A DNA stretch of 64,000 nucleotides from Spodoptera frugiperda. Taxonomy: Eukaryota > Arthropoda > Insecta > Lepidoptera > Noctuidae. A program made the position numbers and the translations under genes. The stretch is taken from contig NC_064234.1 of NCBI RefSeq assembly GCF_023101765.2, positions 7,068,001 through 7,132,000 of the forward strand, read 5' to 3'. Of the stretch, positions 43,493 through 55,464 are shown one piece after another. The notes beneath the pieces are model-generated. The model saw nothing but the letters and a program-made list of their open reading frames with translations, was not told the DNA's origin and made no database searches. Each line of letters opens with the position of its first letter. The stretch's first letter is position 1.

Positions 43493-44384
43493 TAACAGCA
43501 AACGGATCGTACATTTCAAGACAACATACAATATTTTAAATTTAAGACAGAGCTTTATTTATATAATGTAAATTCACAATACATTCTTTCATTACAAATG
43601 GTTAAGGAATGGTTATTCCTGCAATAATTATTTTTTACTTAAAGATTTAATTCTCAACAAATATGACTATACAGTTGAACCACAACCATAGCTGTGGTTG
43701 CCGTGGGTTATTCTTGGACCAGATATTATTGAGATTTTCTTACCTCTGCTTTTTACTTTGCTCCACATGATAGGATTATTATTTACCGAAAGTGTGCGGT
43801 AGATAATCTCTATGGAATAGATAACTAAATTTTGACTTAATAGCAAAGTAATCTTACCCAAATATAGTACTTTAATATAGATTATATTATAGTAATCTTG
43901 CACATTTAATAATATTACTCATGAAAAACTGAAGAAAATTTGGTGTAACATTGTAAATGTGCTCTTTTCCTTAATCCTTTGATAATAAAAAACAATTGTA
44001 ATTATGTATATTTTTTATATAAAAATGAACCACACACTTCAACTGACAAAATAACGAAATTTTACGAAAACACATCTCCGCATTTACATCGGTCGGACGC
44101 GAATCTTGCAAAAATGAATTTCAATCTACGTTTTTAATTGGTGAGATAAATTGGAAAAATCTCTCAGAGCGTCATCAAGAGGGACAGGCCGTAAAACGAG
44201 TTTGTTAATAAAATCGGCCAACTGCGGGATGACAAAGACACTGACTGATTCACAGATTTACAGTTTAAGGTTGTCTGCCAGTCAGGTAGATGCAGGTCCA
44301 TTCAGAAAGGAAATGACATTATTTTTATGAAAGTAAATGACATTTATTTCTGTAAATATAATTCAGAAGGGAGCATTTTGCACA

Positions 44385-44640
44385 ACTGCCTTGTTGGTCG
44401 AGTGGTCGCAAGTGTGACTGCGGGACATGGGGTCTTGAGGCACACTGGGCTTTTTTCGGTTTTCCGAAAATTTCTCAACAGTCTGGCATTAGTAGTGTCC
44501 AATATATAGCAATAGGCTTACCTCTAGCTACATTGAACCTATAACACAAATGGTGAAAAGTGGGTGTACATTGTACAGTGGCATTACGTGCCGTAATGTG
44601 CATCACCGCTTAGCCCTTCAGAGATAAAAGGTCTAACGAT
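44385..44640 (+). mobile_element. tRNA-derived SINE, near-complete
   Basis: TGCCTTGTTGGTCGAGTGGT (A box) through GTGTACATTGTACAGTGGC to AAAAGGTCTAACG. The B box is degraded (GTCTTGAGGCACACTGGGC in place of GGGTTCGATTCCC), so it is probably not transcribable. Confidence 0.75.
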
Positions 44641-45029
44641 ACCATGATACAGTTTCTACTTCAGTAATTAAAGATTAAGCCAGATGAAGCTGACATTACA
44701 CCATCACTTCAGAAAGCAATTTAAAGGTGTTCAGACGATCAGTAATAGATATACATACAAATACACTTATACAGCGTTCAATAAACATGCCATTAAAATC
44801 CATTTCAAAAGTTTTAATAGATTTATGACAGTTTGTACCAATTTCCCCTAAACTGCCACTTAACTAAGAATCACTTAGTGTGACGTAGCACCTTTAACTG
44901 TACATTTTGGTGTCACTTATAGGTTGGTGAAAATTTCGTTAAATTTCACCTATGTCTGTTTAGGACTTCCTTAAAATTTAGGAGAGATTGGTGAAAACTC
45001 TCGATAGACTTGCAATGTAACGTCTTATC

Positions 45030-45285
45030 CTAGTTGGTCTAACAGCACTTCCGAGCAATTGGTTGCAGGTCTGTTACTCGGATCACACAACGTCCATTTT
45101 TATTCTATTATATTCCATTTTCTGAAAATATACAGTATTAGCAGGAAGTCTGGAATATTGTGTATGCAGGGTATTAGCAAGGCCCCTTTTATGCGGGACT
45201 CAAAACCTAACTAGTGAAAAGAGGGTGTTACATGTAATACGCTCTGCTTCTGCCTATCCCTTCAATGGTTAAAAGGTGTGATATT
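45030..45285 (+). mobile_element. tRNA-derived SINE, diverged copy
   Basis: TAGTTGGTCTAACAGCACTT head-like, then TCTGGAATATTGTGTATGC and GTGAAAAGAGGGTGTTACA, GCCTATCCCTTCAATGG. Old copy of the same family. Confidence 0.5.
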
Positions 45286-46514
45286 GTGTGTTAAGTATAT
45301 AATATTAATTACAAAATGTAATAACACCATTTCAGGATATTGATTGCATTTAAAAAAACATGAACAACGTCTGATCGCCACTGGCTACGCGGCGTAGCAA
45401 TTTCGTAGCGGCGTAGACCCCAAATTCACAAGATGTCACAACGTACCAAAGTTGTAATTTCTGTTGCAAATATCTTGTATGATCTCAATTAAGAGTATTA
45501 AACAATCAGGTTTATTGTTACTCAGCGTTTCGTTACTAATGATTGATTAAATTGTAAATTACGTGAAATTACGAATCGAATAAAGAAACAATGTATTTTA
45601 TATTACAACCATGATTAGTTCTTATAAATCTTATAACAATAAAAACATATAAAATATTAGTAAAAATTATAAACCAAATGATAATACACAATCATATTAT
45701 TACAGTTTTAGTATAAAAACCCAGAAACACTTAGCACATAATTTCCAAACCGGAGTCGTCAATCAAAATGATTGACATAATTGAAACAAGCAAATTACAG
45801 GTGCTCAAAGCTAAACCGTCACTTTCGGTGCGAGAAAATGGCGATAAAAAGCAAGTTAGCTCGTTCATTCATGTTCGGAGCGGCTGGCGCATGGCGGCGT
45901 GCGGCGTGCCGTCATCGCATGCACACAGGCCGTGTCACGTCACACGCATTCTTTGACAACTGTTACCTCGTCCATTACCTTTGCATTCTTTTCGACAAAT
46001 GCCAGTACAACGTCGAATATTTGCTCGTCATTCAATGACGAAACCTGTCCGTGTCCCGTGTGTATCGAGTTTCACACTGTCTTATTCCACGTTTTATTGC
46101 AGTAGCCGTAGCGACGGTAACGCACGCGGCTATTCATGAATGCATGATTTAAGAGTGTAAATAATTAGTTATATTTAAATACAACAAATAGTTAATAAAT
46201 AAACTGTAGATGGTTTTATGCCACAGGCTGTGCACATTACAGTTAATTTATGAGTAGCTAAATTACAGCTTACTCTTAGTATAATTCGATTCTGAATAAC
46301 ATGATTACACAGAAATCTACGACCGATTCGTATGTATGTGTTAATTAATTAATTGGGAGACATCTTCCTAGTTCGTGATATCTCTCGAGATATATTGTAG
46401 TGGAGCTTAATTGTTTTGAAAAAGCTTGGCGTATGCCGTCAAAGCTCGTGGTGTTGTGGAAAGTCAAGGAAATGACGTCGCTTTTATTTTCATTGAGATG
46501 GGATATAAACAAGG
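45286..46514. other. AT-rich, no gene seen
   Basis: Contains a GCGTAGC-rich patch (45384-45417) like the minisatellite at 14075, and a moderately GC-rich patch at 45870-45945 whose open frames are overlapping and unconvincing. Confidence 0.4.
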
Positions 46515-46670
46515 CTGTGGCGCACGAGTGCGGGCGGGGTCACTTAAAGTTAGTGTCGGCTCGTAAACGTATCGGCCAGGCGGGGGCTACTGAACGCTCG
46601 CCGCCGCCGCCGCCGCCGCCCCGCGGCGACCGCACTCGACACGCTGCCGCACGTCGCCGACGCTCTGAAT
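46515..46670. promoter_or_regulatory. CpG island with (CCG)n run
   Basis: GC box GGGCGGGG near 46530, then a CGC trinucleotide run at 46599-46621. The + strand frame (46400-46777) would give a poly-Pro/Arg peptide with no family; I prefer a promoter/5' UTR-type element. Confidence 0.35.
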
Positions 46671-47164
46671 CGCACCCATTCACACGATATCTTACTGTGG
46701 ATACACCACCTTCATATTTACCTATTTGCAAATTTTCCAAAATCACTGAAACAAATAAGAAACTTGGTTATTTATAGTCCAAATTAAAAATAATTATCTA
46801 CTATACGATAAATGTTTTATTGACTACACGATAGTTAAAATTTTACTTAATAACGCAAATCGATGATTTATTGGTAGATTTATTGAAAATTAATAGTTTT
46901 TGTTTTAATAATTTTATTGGTACAAACACTGAAGTTTTTATGGAATTTTGTTTCTACTTAATGAATTACAATAATTCCTGTAAGTTTCATTTAATTTCAT
47001 TAAATAAAAATAAAACAACATTGATTAAAGTTACAATATTTTTGCTAAGACAAAGTAAATTTATTTAGGAATAATGAACCAAAATTAAATAAAACAATTT
47101 AGTGTAGCACAAGTATAAACATGGTAAATCTGCTCTCAAAAACCAGTTGCAAATAACGGTATTT

Positions 47165-47425
47165 GTTACAGGGCATGTCCACAATAGGCTCCCCTGGGAA
47201 AGGCGGCGGCGGCGTTCCGACAACAGACAGCGGGTGTCAGCCGCCACGTGCTACCCAAGGCCACTCGCTTAGTGTCAAGGTCATTGCCACTCCAGCTCAG
47301 TACACGCGGCACCCACGCCTCTCCTGTCACCACAAATAGACCGACCTACTCTACACCACTGTGATCTACCGCAACAACTCGGCACGAGCCCACTGCACCG
47401 CCGCCATTACGACGAACAAGTTTTT
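47165..47425. promoter_or_regulatory. GC-rich element with E-box and NR5A-type site
   Basis: GGCGGCGGCGGCG (~47202), a palindromic E-box CACGTG at 47245-47250, and TCAAGGTCA at 47275-47283, which matches the monomeric FTZ-F1/NR5A consensus exactly. Three kb upstream of the candidate first exon at 50181; a plausible enhancer or promoter but motif-based only. Confidence 0.35.
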
Positions 47426-48953
47426 TGGCGTAGGAGACAAGACAGGACACACTTGTTCCACTCGGTAGCGTGATTAAGCAACAATTTAACGCTACTACGA
47501 CTACTACTACGTATCCACCTGTAGGACAATCAACGTCAAAGTGATCTACAGACTTCTCGACAGCGGTGATCTACAAAGCACGGTTCCATTGTTATGCAAG
47601 ATCAGTTTTACGCAACATCCATCTCATTACTCATAATCTTAGTACGGTTTATATAAGTTCGCACAGCACGAACTGAGCAGTACTCAAGTATTGTGATAGA
47701 ATTGTATTCAGAAAGTCACCATGATCTCTTAATAGTTGAACCCCGGAAGATCCGAACATGGTCAGTTCTTGCAACAGATTTTCAGAGATTATTTCACTAG
47801 TATATTAATGAAATCCCTTAAATCTGTTACTGTGTGTGAACCTGCAGTATAAGACTAGCATAACTAAAATCATAGACATGTAGATACTTACAATTTTACC
47901 AATCTACCTACTGTTCATTATATCAAAAATACCTGGAGGTATATCTATCTACATACTGAGACTACAATTACTTGTGCTTTATGCCCGTGGGAAATTAATT
48001 TTCTTCAATGCTCCTAACATTTGCAACGTTTCATTACTTTCTTAGGTAATATTCTTTTCATGCTCCAAAAGAAAATCTTTATAAATTAAAGTCATTTTTG
48101 ATTACTACATCTAATATCCGAGATTGATTGAAAGTTTGTTACTCAATGTTATGATGACGAAACATCAGTACAAGTAATTAAAATTGAAATCATTTGTTTC
48201 GACATTATCTTAGTTGAAACCTGGTACACATTATAAAACTACGTATTGTACATATATTTTATCTTAAAATGTACCATTCAATTAAACTGTTGTATTAAGT
48301 AAATGATTATATACATAACAAGATTATCTACAACTTATTAAATACCAATATGATTTCAACCTGAAATAAAAAAAAAATACTTCCTTAATATACATCATCT
48401 GATACCCCGAGTACGGATCGTTAGTTTCGAGAACATCGTGACGATATTCTACTTTAACGTGTCAAAACAACGTGTTCTCAGTTATCTATCAAAGGCAAAA
48501 CTAGTTCGAATCGCAATTCATACTAATTTTAGAGATCATAACAGGTTTCTTAGGAAGTGAGCATAAAAATATTTTAGCCATATCTTATTCCAACATACAA
48601 ATACACATGCGAATAGGTGGTTTGACAACAACCATGCTTTTGGGATCCTTGAACTTTTAACTGACCTTAATGTTATGCTATTAAAGAACCAATTCCGTTC
48701 ATAATTACTCTATTGAAATAATAATATGTTCGCTATGGGCCATATTCTACTCGCAGAAATCCAGTTAAGAAATGTAAGTAGAGTTTTCATTTTGTTGCAT
48801 TAAAAGATAGGCACGAACATACATTCAGTGAGAAGGTACCGCAATCCCTTCGTCTGTTTCGCAAACGGGATCTCTAATGAATGACGTCAAATTAAGCTCT
48901 AAGCTTAACAGAAAACATTACTGGAACCTTAATTCGCGATTAAGGCAAACATA
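47426..48953. other. No gene seen
   Basis: AT-rich except for the first 100 bases. No supported feature. Confidence 0.45.
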
Positions 48954-49215
48954 GTGCGCGGGGTGAGTGGTGGTGTGGAGACGAAGGCTGCGGAGTCAGT
49001 GCATGTGCGGGTGTGTGGCGCGGGGGTGCGAGGGGCGCGGGCGCGGGGCAGGCGCGCCGCGGGCCGCCACTTCTCTGTACTCGAGGAGCCCCGGTACACC
49101 TCGGTTTCCGGCGGGTGCTCCCTCGCGGATTCGCAAGTGTATCCCGCCGCGCCGGGCCCGCGTGCCGGCCACGTGGCCTCCGCTCACCTACTGGCGACAC
49201 CCCGCTTTTTTACGC
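48954..49215. promoter_or_regulatory. CpG island upstream of candidate first exon
   Basis: The densest CpG block in the window (GGGGCGCGGGCGCGGGGCAG, GCCGCGCCGGGCCCG). Open frames exist in several registers on both strands, which is expected from composition. About 1 kb upstream of the exon at 50181-50246, so a promoter for that gene is a reasonable guess. Confidence 0.4.
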
Positions 49216-50121
49216 GCACTTCATTGATAAAACACTTCTAATTAAGTATCGGCTATTAAAGTAATTCTCACTTTTTTACTTAAGTGCACTTTTTACCTAT
49301 AAATTAAAAATAAGTTAGTTAAAACTTAGATTACGTAACAGTTAATTATATAATAGTGTTATAAGTACCTATAAAATATTTACAGGCGTCAATCAAACTA
49401 TATAATAAATTTATCACGATCGTATTCAACTCTTAAACAAACTCGGGCAAAGTCGTTTGGTACCGTGGTTCCTTATATTACTTATGTTGCCTTATATTAC
49501 CCTATTCAAATAAATTACATATTTGAATATTATAATTCGTTCATACATCTAAACCATTTGCCAAGTGTTAAGTTCGCAAAAGTAGCCGTCGCCGCTATAA
49601 ATCTTGTTTTAATATTTACATTTTAACCAGTACGCAATAACTAGAGTTTTAAAATATCTAATAATACAATTAAGTATATGGAGAATATGCGAATATACAC
49701 GTATACTAAATAAGAATAACCTGGGTAAGTATATAAATAGTGAAACCAGGAAACAACTATCCAAGCTATTTATAGAGTAAAAATATCTAATTTTAGAACT
49801 ACGCTCAGTATTTTAAGATTTTTCGAATGTTTACATTTAATAAAAAGTAGATTACAATTTACGACTTTCTTGGTATATTGAATAATTCGTTATTACGTGA
49901 GAAAATAGCCGCTACATTGAAATAACACACAGTTCACGAAATAATGTTCTATCATAATTAAATTAAAGCATTTAACCGATCACGATTTTATTATTAAAGG
50001 TCTTTACGAGTAAATTATTATCGTATTGGCCGTTAACAATAAAATAATGTTATGGGAATAGTTTGGAAACGACAGGGACGGGAGTTATAGTGCGAGAACT
50101 GTAATCTGTTTGTACCAGTAA
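49216..50121. other. AT-rich, no gene seen
   Basis: Possible 5' non-coding sequence of the next gene; no TATA or initiator stands out. Confidence 0.4.
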
Positions 50122-50180
50122 ATGGACCGTCATAACAACGTATTGGATTTAGTGCCTGACCTCGCGGCTGAGGAGACAGC

Positions 50181-50246
50181 ATGGAGTCAGTCCAGCCTCT
50201 ACCGGACGACCAAGAAAGAGCTTACAAGCTCTACAGCATGTACAAG
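50181..50246 (+). CDS. First coding exon of an unidentified gene
   Basis: ATG in strong context (GACAGCATGG), 22 codons beginning MESVQPLPDD and ending YKLYSMYK, then a consensus donor AAG|GTAAGT at 50247; phase 0. An in-frame TGA lies 10-12 bases upstream of the ATG, so this ATG is the first in its frame. It is compatible with the acceptor at 61549 in the same phase. An upstream ATG (50122, weaker context) opens an overlapping frame that runs through the start codon and stops at TAA 50249-50251 inside the intron, so it would act as an overlapping uORF. The short peptide matches no family I know. Confidence 0.5.
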
Positions 50247-50631
50247 GTAAGTTTATTCTCTTCACACATGTCATATTACAGGTCGGAACTAGACGAGGTT
50301 GATGAAACATAGGTGATCCCATGATGCAGAGATTCGCCCTGAATTGTTCCAAGATAGAAGCAGCAGATGAATCTTAGTCGTCTCTGGAAGCTTATCTTGT
50401 TGTACCACGATGTTTCTGTCAAAATAACTTCGATAAAATAGGTATTTTAATACTACAATTAAAATATAAGTATAATGTAAGTATTATACGTTTTTTGTAA
50501 CCCTACTCCATTTGAAGACGGAAGTTAATTTTTGTTTAAAAACCGTTGAAGATTTATGCAGAATTTTCGAATAATAAGCTTCGTTCCGGCTATTTATACT
50601 TTTTGTATATTACCAGTTGTGTAGATTGTGG

Positions 50632-50760
50632 TAAGCGATCATCGTACCCAACGGTAGCCTAAATATACCTGCAATGCCAAAGATATCACGAGTGCGTTGC
50701 CAACCATGGAGGAAACATTTACACACCAGCATTTTCTGGGAGCCTTCTCCCCGATAATAA
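50632..50760 (-). mobile_element. C-rich-type SINE fragment
   Basis: GTGGTAAGCGATCATCGTACC ... ATCACGAGTGCGTTGCCAACC is the reverse complement of the 3' half of the SINE at 30691-30970. Confidence 0.5.
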
Positions 50761-51054
50761 CCTAATCAACATCATGATGTAATCAAATAAGCATACGAAA
50801 CCCTCACTTACTGACGAAACGTAGCATCATTGTACCATTCACTCTGGTATTTAAAAAGGGATTCCTTCCCCGGTCAAGACAATCCATTCAAGTGTGCTCA
50901 ATGCATCGAAGAAGATTAAAGGTGCCTTGAATACATATGCGTTCGGAGAATGAACGACGTGATGTCATATAAATAAGTAAAAAATTACTATTATAAGATT
51001 CATAAGCCAAATTGGAAGAGCCAAACAAAAGACAAAGCTCCAAATATTGAAATC

Positions 51055-51362
51055 ACACACACATCAACAGCCCATAAGTGGCCACTGCTGACCAAAGGCC
51101 TCTTCTCGCACGGAGAAGGTTTGAGCATTAATTACTACGCTTGCTCAATGCGGGTTGGCAATTTTAAACTTATAATTAGAAATTATAAACCCGGGTTTCA
51201 TCACGATGTTTTCCTTCACCGTTTGGCAGTGATGTCTAAATAATCTTAGAAAGTACATATAACCCTGAAAAAGTCATATTGGTACTTGCCGTTTGTAGGT
51301 TTCAAAAATCCTCACCCTCATGCATGAGAAGCGGGTGATTTAAACCTTCGGGCCACCTCGTA
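51055..51362 (+). mobile_element. Interspersed moth repeat (class uncertain)
   Basis: GGCCACTGCTGACCAAAGGC, GAGAAGGTTTGAGCATTAAT, CTTGCTCAATGCGGGTTGGC, GTTTTCCTTCACCGTTTGGC and CTCATGCATGAGAAGCGGG occur in this order in many lepidopteran loci. The 3' part resembles a degraded tRNA-like head in inverse orientation. No coding. Confidence 0.65.
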
Positions 51363-51367
51363 ATTCT

Positions 51368-51620
51368 GCCTCTTGCTCGAGTAGTCGCAAGCGTGACATC
51401 CAAATAAAGAATGTTGTGTTTGATTTCTGCATCGGGCAAAGTATTATTAGGTTTCTTACAGTTTATAGAAAATATCTCAGTAGCGCGAAGTATGGAATCG
51501 TGGCCGGTATATGACAATATGCTTGCAACCTGTGCTTTGGCGCATATTGTATATTATGTATACGGCATAATGTTCCATTATGTGCATTTCTGCCTACCCT
51601 TTCAAGGATATAAGGTGTGT
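51368..51620 (+). mobile_element. tRNA-derived SINE, diverged
   Basis: TGCCTCTTGCTCGAGTAGTCGC head and GGGCAAAGTATTATTAGG body. The 3' end CTGCCTACCCTTTCAAGG matches the family at 40101-40374. The + strand frame 51411-51668 lies inside it and is not a gene. Confidence 0.65.
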
Positions 51621-51669
51621 ATCAGTAACAAACTACATATCATTCAATGCGTTTTGACCAAAGTATAGG

Positions 51670-52010
51670 AGTTTGGCAAGTCGGGCCTCTTGAGGTTAAG
51701 GCGTGTAAAGCTTAGAGATACTCGGAGGTCTTATATTGACTATATTTTACTTAAAAACGTTTTTAATTTGATTACATTTCATAAGAGACCAAACATAAGA
51801 AGTTTGAATTCTATTATATCCCACTTTCGATGAATGATGAAAATCGTCATGACACTTCAGCCTCAAATGCTTTTTATTACTATTTTTGAAGCTTTCTACT
51901 TCTACATGTACACTATAATAAATTAAATCAGGGTGTCTCTTTGTAACTTTTTAATAACCGATTTTTACAACATGCATTGAATGTACATAATATAAATACC
52001 AAAATATTTT
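51670..52010. other. AT-rich, no gene seen
   Basis: No supported feature. Confidence 0.4.
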
Positions 52011-52014
52011 TTTT

Positions 52015-52225
52015 TACAATTTTTGTCCGTCTGTATGGTTCTGGTTAATCTCTGGAACGATTTTGACGGGACTTTTGTTGGCAGGTATAGGCAACAGTAA
52101 CTTAGGCTACTTTTATTTTAGAAAATTATTTTATTTTATAAAAACGAAAAACCTAAATTCTGCCGGAAGTAATCGCATTATTCTACGTGGGCGAAGTCGC
52201 GTGTATAAGCTAGTAAATGTATGTA
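52015..52225 (+). mobile_element. Non-LTR-type repeat fragment
   Basis: TGTCCGTCTGTATGGTTCTG, TCTGGAACGATTTTGACGGG, then GTGGGCGAAGTCGCGTGTAT ending AAGCTAGTAAATG: the typical end of an interspersed non-LTR tail (class uncertain). Confidence 0.5.
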
Positions 52226-54038
52226 TAAAGATTTATCTTATCTGCCTCTAATTTTTATTCCTGTGTCAATTGAATCGTGAAGAAAGACGGAATTCCATCT
52301 GTAGTCTTAGAAAGGGTTTTAAATTTCCACAAATATTCAGAAATAATACAGAGTTTAGAATTGCACAATATTTTCGAATTAGACATTGACTACATTGCCT
52401 TCATAAAATAAAAGATGTGATGTAATATTATGAAATTCTCATGACATAGCATGGGTCTACATTTGAAAATAGACAAGGCATACAGCCTGATTTTTTTTTT
52501 AATCACCAGCCAAATTATATTTTCTGAGAGTTAGGTATCATTCGAACATTCCATATTTAAATAAAAAAAATACTTTGTGCTGTTGGTCATAAATTCTACT
52601 AGCGTAGTTTTTAAACACTAAAAATCGGATAAATATAAAAAAAAACTGAATTGGAAATATTTTGAAAAAACTGGTTGTTTGTACCAATAGTGTTAGAATC
52701 GTTATTTTTTTCTTTATCGTGATATAAATACGACCTCATTCTCATTTGGAGAGGAATTTTTAAACATCTTACTATTAGTTCATCTCCAAAATTAAAGAAA
52801 ATCAAACGAACCGTTACTTTATGTTAATAGAAAACAACGTCATAAGTTAGAAAAGTCCTTAATAAGACCCAAACTTTCACATTATAATATTAGTAGGCTA
52901 ACGAAATATTCTAATCTATTAGAAACCAAAATGGCCACGTAATTACAATAATAAGAAATTGGATCGTCTCTTGTGTTGTGGCCATTAAGCCAATTTCACA
53001 ATTTAATAATACATGCTGTAGTTACAGTCATATTTTTATTATGTACTCTAAAAGTATTATAATTAATTTGTCATTATCTACAAAGACTGGTTTTTTGGCA
53101 TTGTTGGTCAGCATTAAGCTTGCAGTCGTGATTACTACAATGTCTCAGGATGTGTTTGCATCAATTAATGGTGCAATGGCATTTAAAATTATTTAGTTGA
53201 TGATCGATTAGAAAAGCATAATAGTATTTTTTTTATATTATAAAGTTCTTCCATTACTAAAAACTAAGTGACTGTTGGGCAACGCGTACTCTGCTATGAA
53301 ACGTTAAATCTTAAAAAAGGTGAAAATTGGTTTCTGATGGAGCAACTTCTTTTTGTTTTCTAGAAATTTACAATAATTTCTAGAAATTCTATGACAAATA
53401 GGTCTTTTCTTTTAGTATGTCTCAATCAAAAGCTGATATTTAATGTGGGAATATAACGAGAAATACAACACGGTCTGTCTTAAATACTATTTTACATGAT
53501 AAATCTGATTGCTGTTGATAAAGGCTTAGAAATCGAATCACTTTACAAAACATGAATATATTTGCTAATATACTTCCCATAATTTAATCTACTCTATATC
53601 TCTTTTAACTAAATCCTTTTTCATTAAACAAAAAATATTATGTTATATTTTGAGTTCAAATGGTTGCAAAATTTCCCATTCTGTGCTAGTTATTTCAAAC
53701 ATTTCCTAATTTCCTAACTTCTGAAAATCGGAGCAAACTGCTCTAAACGTGTATCAAGAGCATACCTGTAGAGTCCATCAAAATTGCAGAGCTTGTCTCA
53801 GCTCAGCAAATTAGCGAACGAACATATTCGAGGCTACATACAGACTTCCTCGTATTTCGTTAAACGACTCGAATGCAATTCCAGCAATAATACTTAAGTC
53901 TTAAGTGTATTTTTGTCCTAACTGAAACAAAAGTTAGTTTAAAGTTCAGTGTGTGTATATAGATTATCTGTTAATAATTTTATAGTTTTTGTACATTTAT
54001 AATTTGAATGTCCAAGTGTATTTAATTGCGGAGTCTGC
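52226..54038. other. AT-rich, no gene seen
   Basis: Open frames at 52978-53196 and, on the minus strand, 52611-52805 are AT-driven. Confidence 0.4.
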
Positions 54039-54165
54039 TGAGCTCACCCCCTATGACATGGGCCTTATAACACAAATAGTGAAAAGTTGGTGTACATTGT
54101 ACAGAGGCATGCCAGTATGTGCACCTCTGCCTACTCCTTCGGAGATAAAAGGTGTGTCGTTGTTT
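54039..54165 (+). mobile_element. tRNA-derived SINE, 3' fragment
   Basis: GGGCCTTATAACACAAATAG, GTACATTGTACAGAGGC, CTGCCTACTCCTTCGGAG and ATAAAAGGTGTG match the 3' half of the family. Confidence 0.65.
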
Positions 54166-54169
54166 GTTT

Positions 54170-55119
54170 GTATGTATTTAATTTTCGTAATTATGTATAG
54201 TACGATTGCCTGAAAGCGGTAGGTCAATTAAACAGTTTCCTAAAGGATCAGTTGCCAAGCCACGACCAAAGATCACCGAAATTATTTTTGTCGGTTCGGT
54301 TAGGCCGGACATTTTACTACCTAATAGTTACATACAAATTGTTGGTCCAAGAAATGTTCCTGGAGGCATTCCTGATTTATATCTATAGTTGGACTACAAT
54401 AGTAGCCTTTTAAAATCTGAATATATGTCAAACCCTTTTAAAACAAGTGGGCAATTTAGTTGAATACACAATAGTAATTTTATAGACATAACAAAACTGC
54501 GATAAAAGTAAATTTACATTAAAATGTAGTCCGAAGCCTATTATTGGAACCATAAAACATAAATACTTTTTTGTTTATTCGAAGCGGATGGTATTGTTTT
54601 AATTTAATAAACCAACTATTTCTATTTTAAAAGTTTCACCATATCCATCAGAATACATTTAGTTATCAATTAAATGTGCAAAAGAATTTGTAGGTACGAC
54701 TAAATTTAAAGAAAAAATAAACACGTATCTTTTATACTATCATAAGAGAAACGCATCTTAATTTTTCAATAATTTATAACAAAGAATTTTGAAAAATAAC
54801 TTGAACTTAAACCGATTTAAATTCAGTTTCGGGAAAAATAAAGTACATTGTTATAAGTAGCTGTAGTTATATAAATCTATTCGGTTAATTTCCAACTTCA
54901 AATAGCTTTTTAATTATTAAATCTTAATGCACCGTTGCGATTGATTAAAAAGTATTAAAATTATATAGCTCTCGTTTTGACAATTCAATCTGTAGATTTT
55001 CCAATTTTTCGCGTTCAGAAACAAATGGTGGAAGTCTGAGCTCTTGTGGTTCCGTCTGTTAGTAAAAGGCAAAACCAATGTTGCTTTAGGAATAGGATGA
55101 ACATAGCGCCATCGGCATG
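54170..55119. other. AT-rich, no gene seen
   Basis: Open frame 54206-54388 (60 codons) has somewhat protein-like composition but no motif or splice context. Confidence 0.35.
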
Positions 55120-55228
55120 TTGCGGCGGTAGTTCGTACTAGGTGGAGGCGAGGCGCGGCGCGGCGCCCCACCGCAGCGCGCGCCACGACCGCCACGCAGT
55201 CTTCCCGCGCGGTCCGCACGTGCGTCTA
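55120..55228. promoter_or_regulatory. CpG island
   Basis: GGCGCGGCGCGGCGCCCC and CGCAGCGCGCGCCACG in AT-rich surroundings. Open frames on both strands (54917-55219 minus, 55138-55464 minus, 55142-55399 plus) all cross the same block and are compositional. Confidence 0.3.
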
Positions 55229-55464
55229 GCGTGCCTTTCTATCGTGCTTCTACTAAATGTTTCCGTACGAACTCGAAATAGGTCTATATTCAAGTGGAAC
55301 AAATTAATATTAACAGAAATTGATTGTGTTTCTATTTCGTGCAGGACAAGAGTAGTTCGATTTATCGTTCCGGTATTTAAACTTAAACCTAATGTGTAAT
55401 GAATGAATGACTTCAGTGCTCTATCAATTAAAGTTGAAATTGTATTATTTTCTATTTCCTCCAT

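Noticed and set aside
46400..46777. 125-codon + frame with poly-Pro
   Set aside because: Driven by the CCG run; Arg/Pro low complexity and no splice context.
48940..49264. Overlapping ORFs on both strands
   Set aside because: GC-rich composition removes stop codons in all frames; no motif or conserved-looking peptide.
51411..51668. 85-codon + frame
   Set aside because: Contained in a diverged tRNA-derived SINE.
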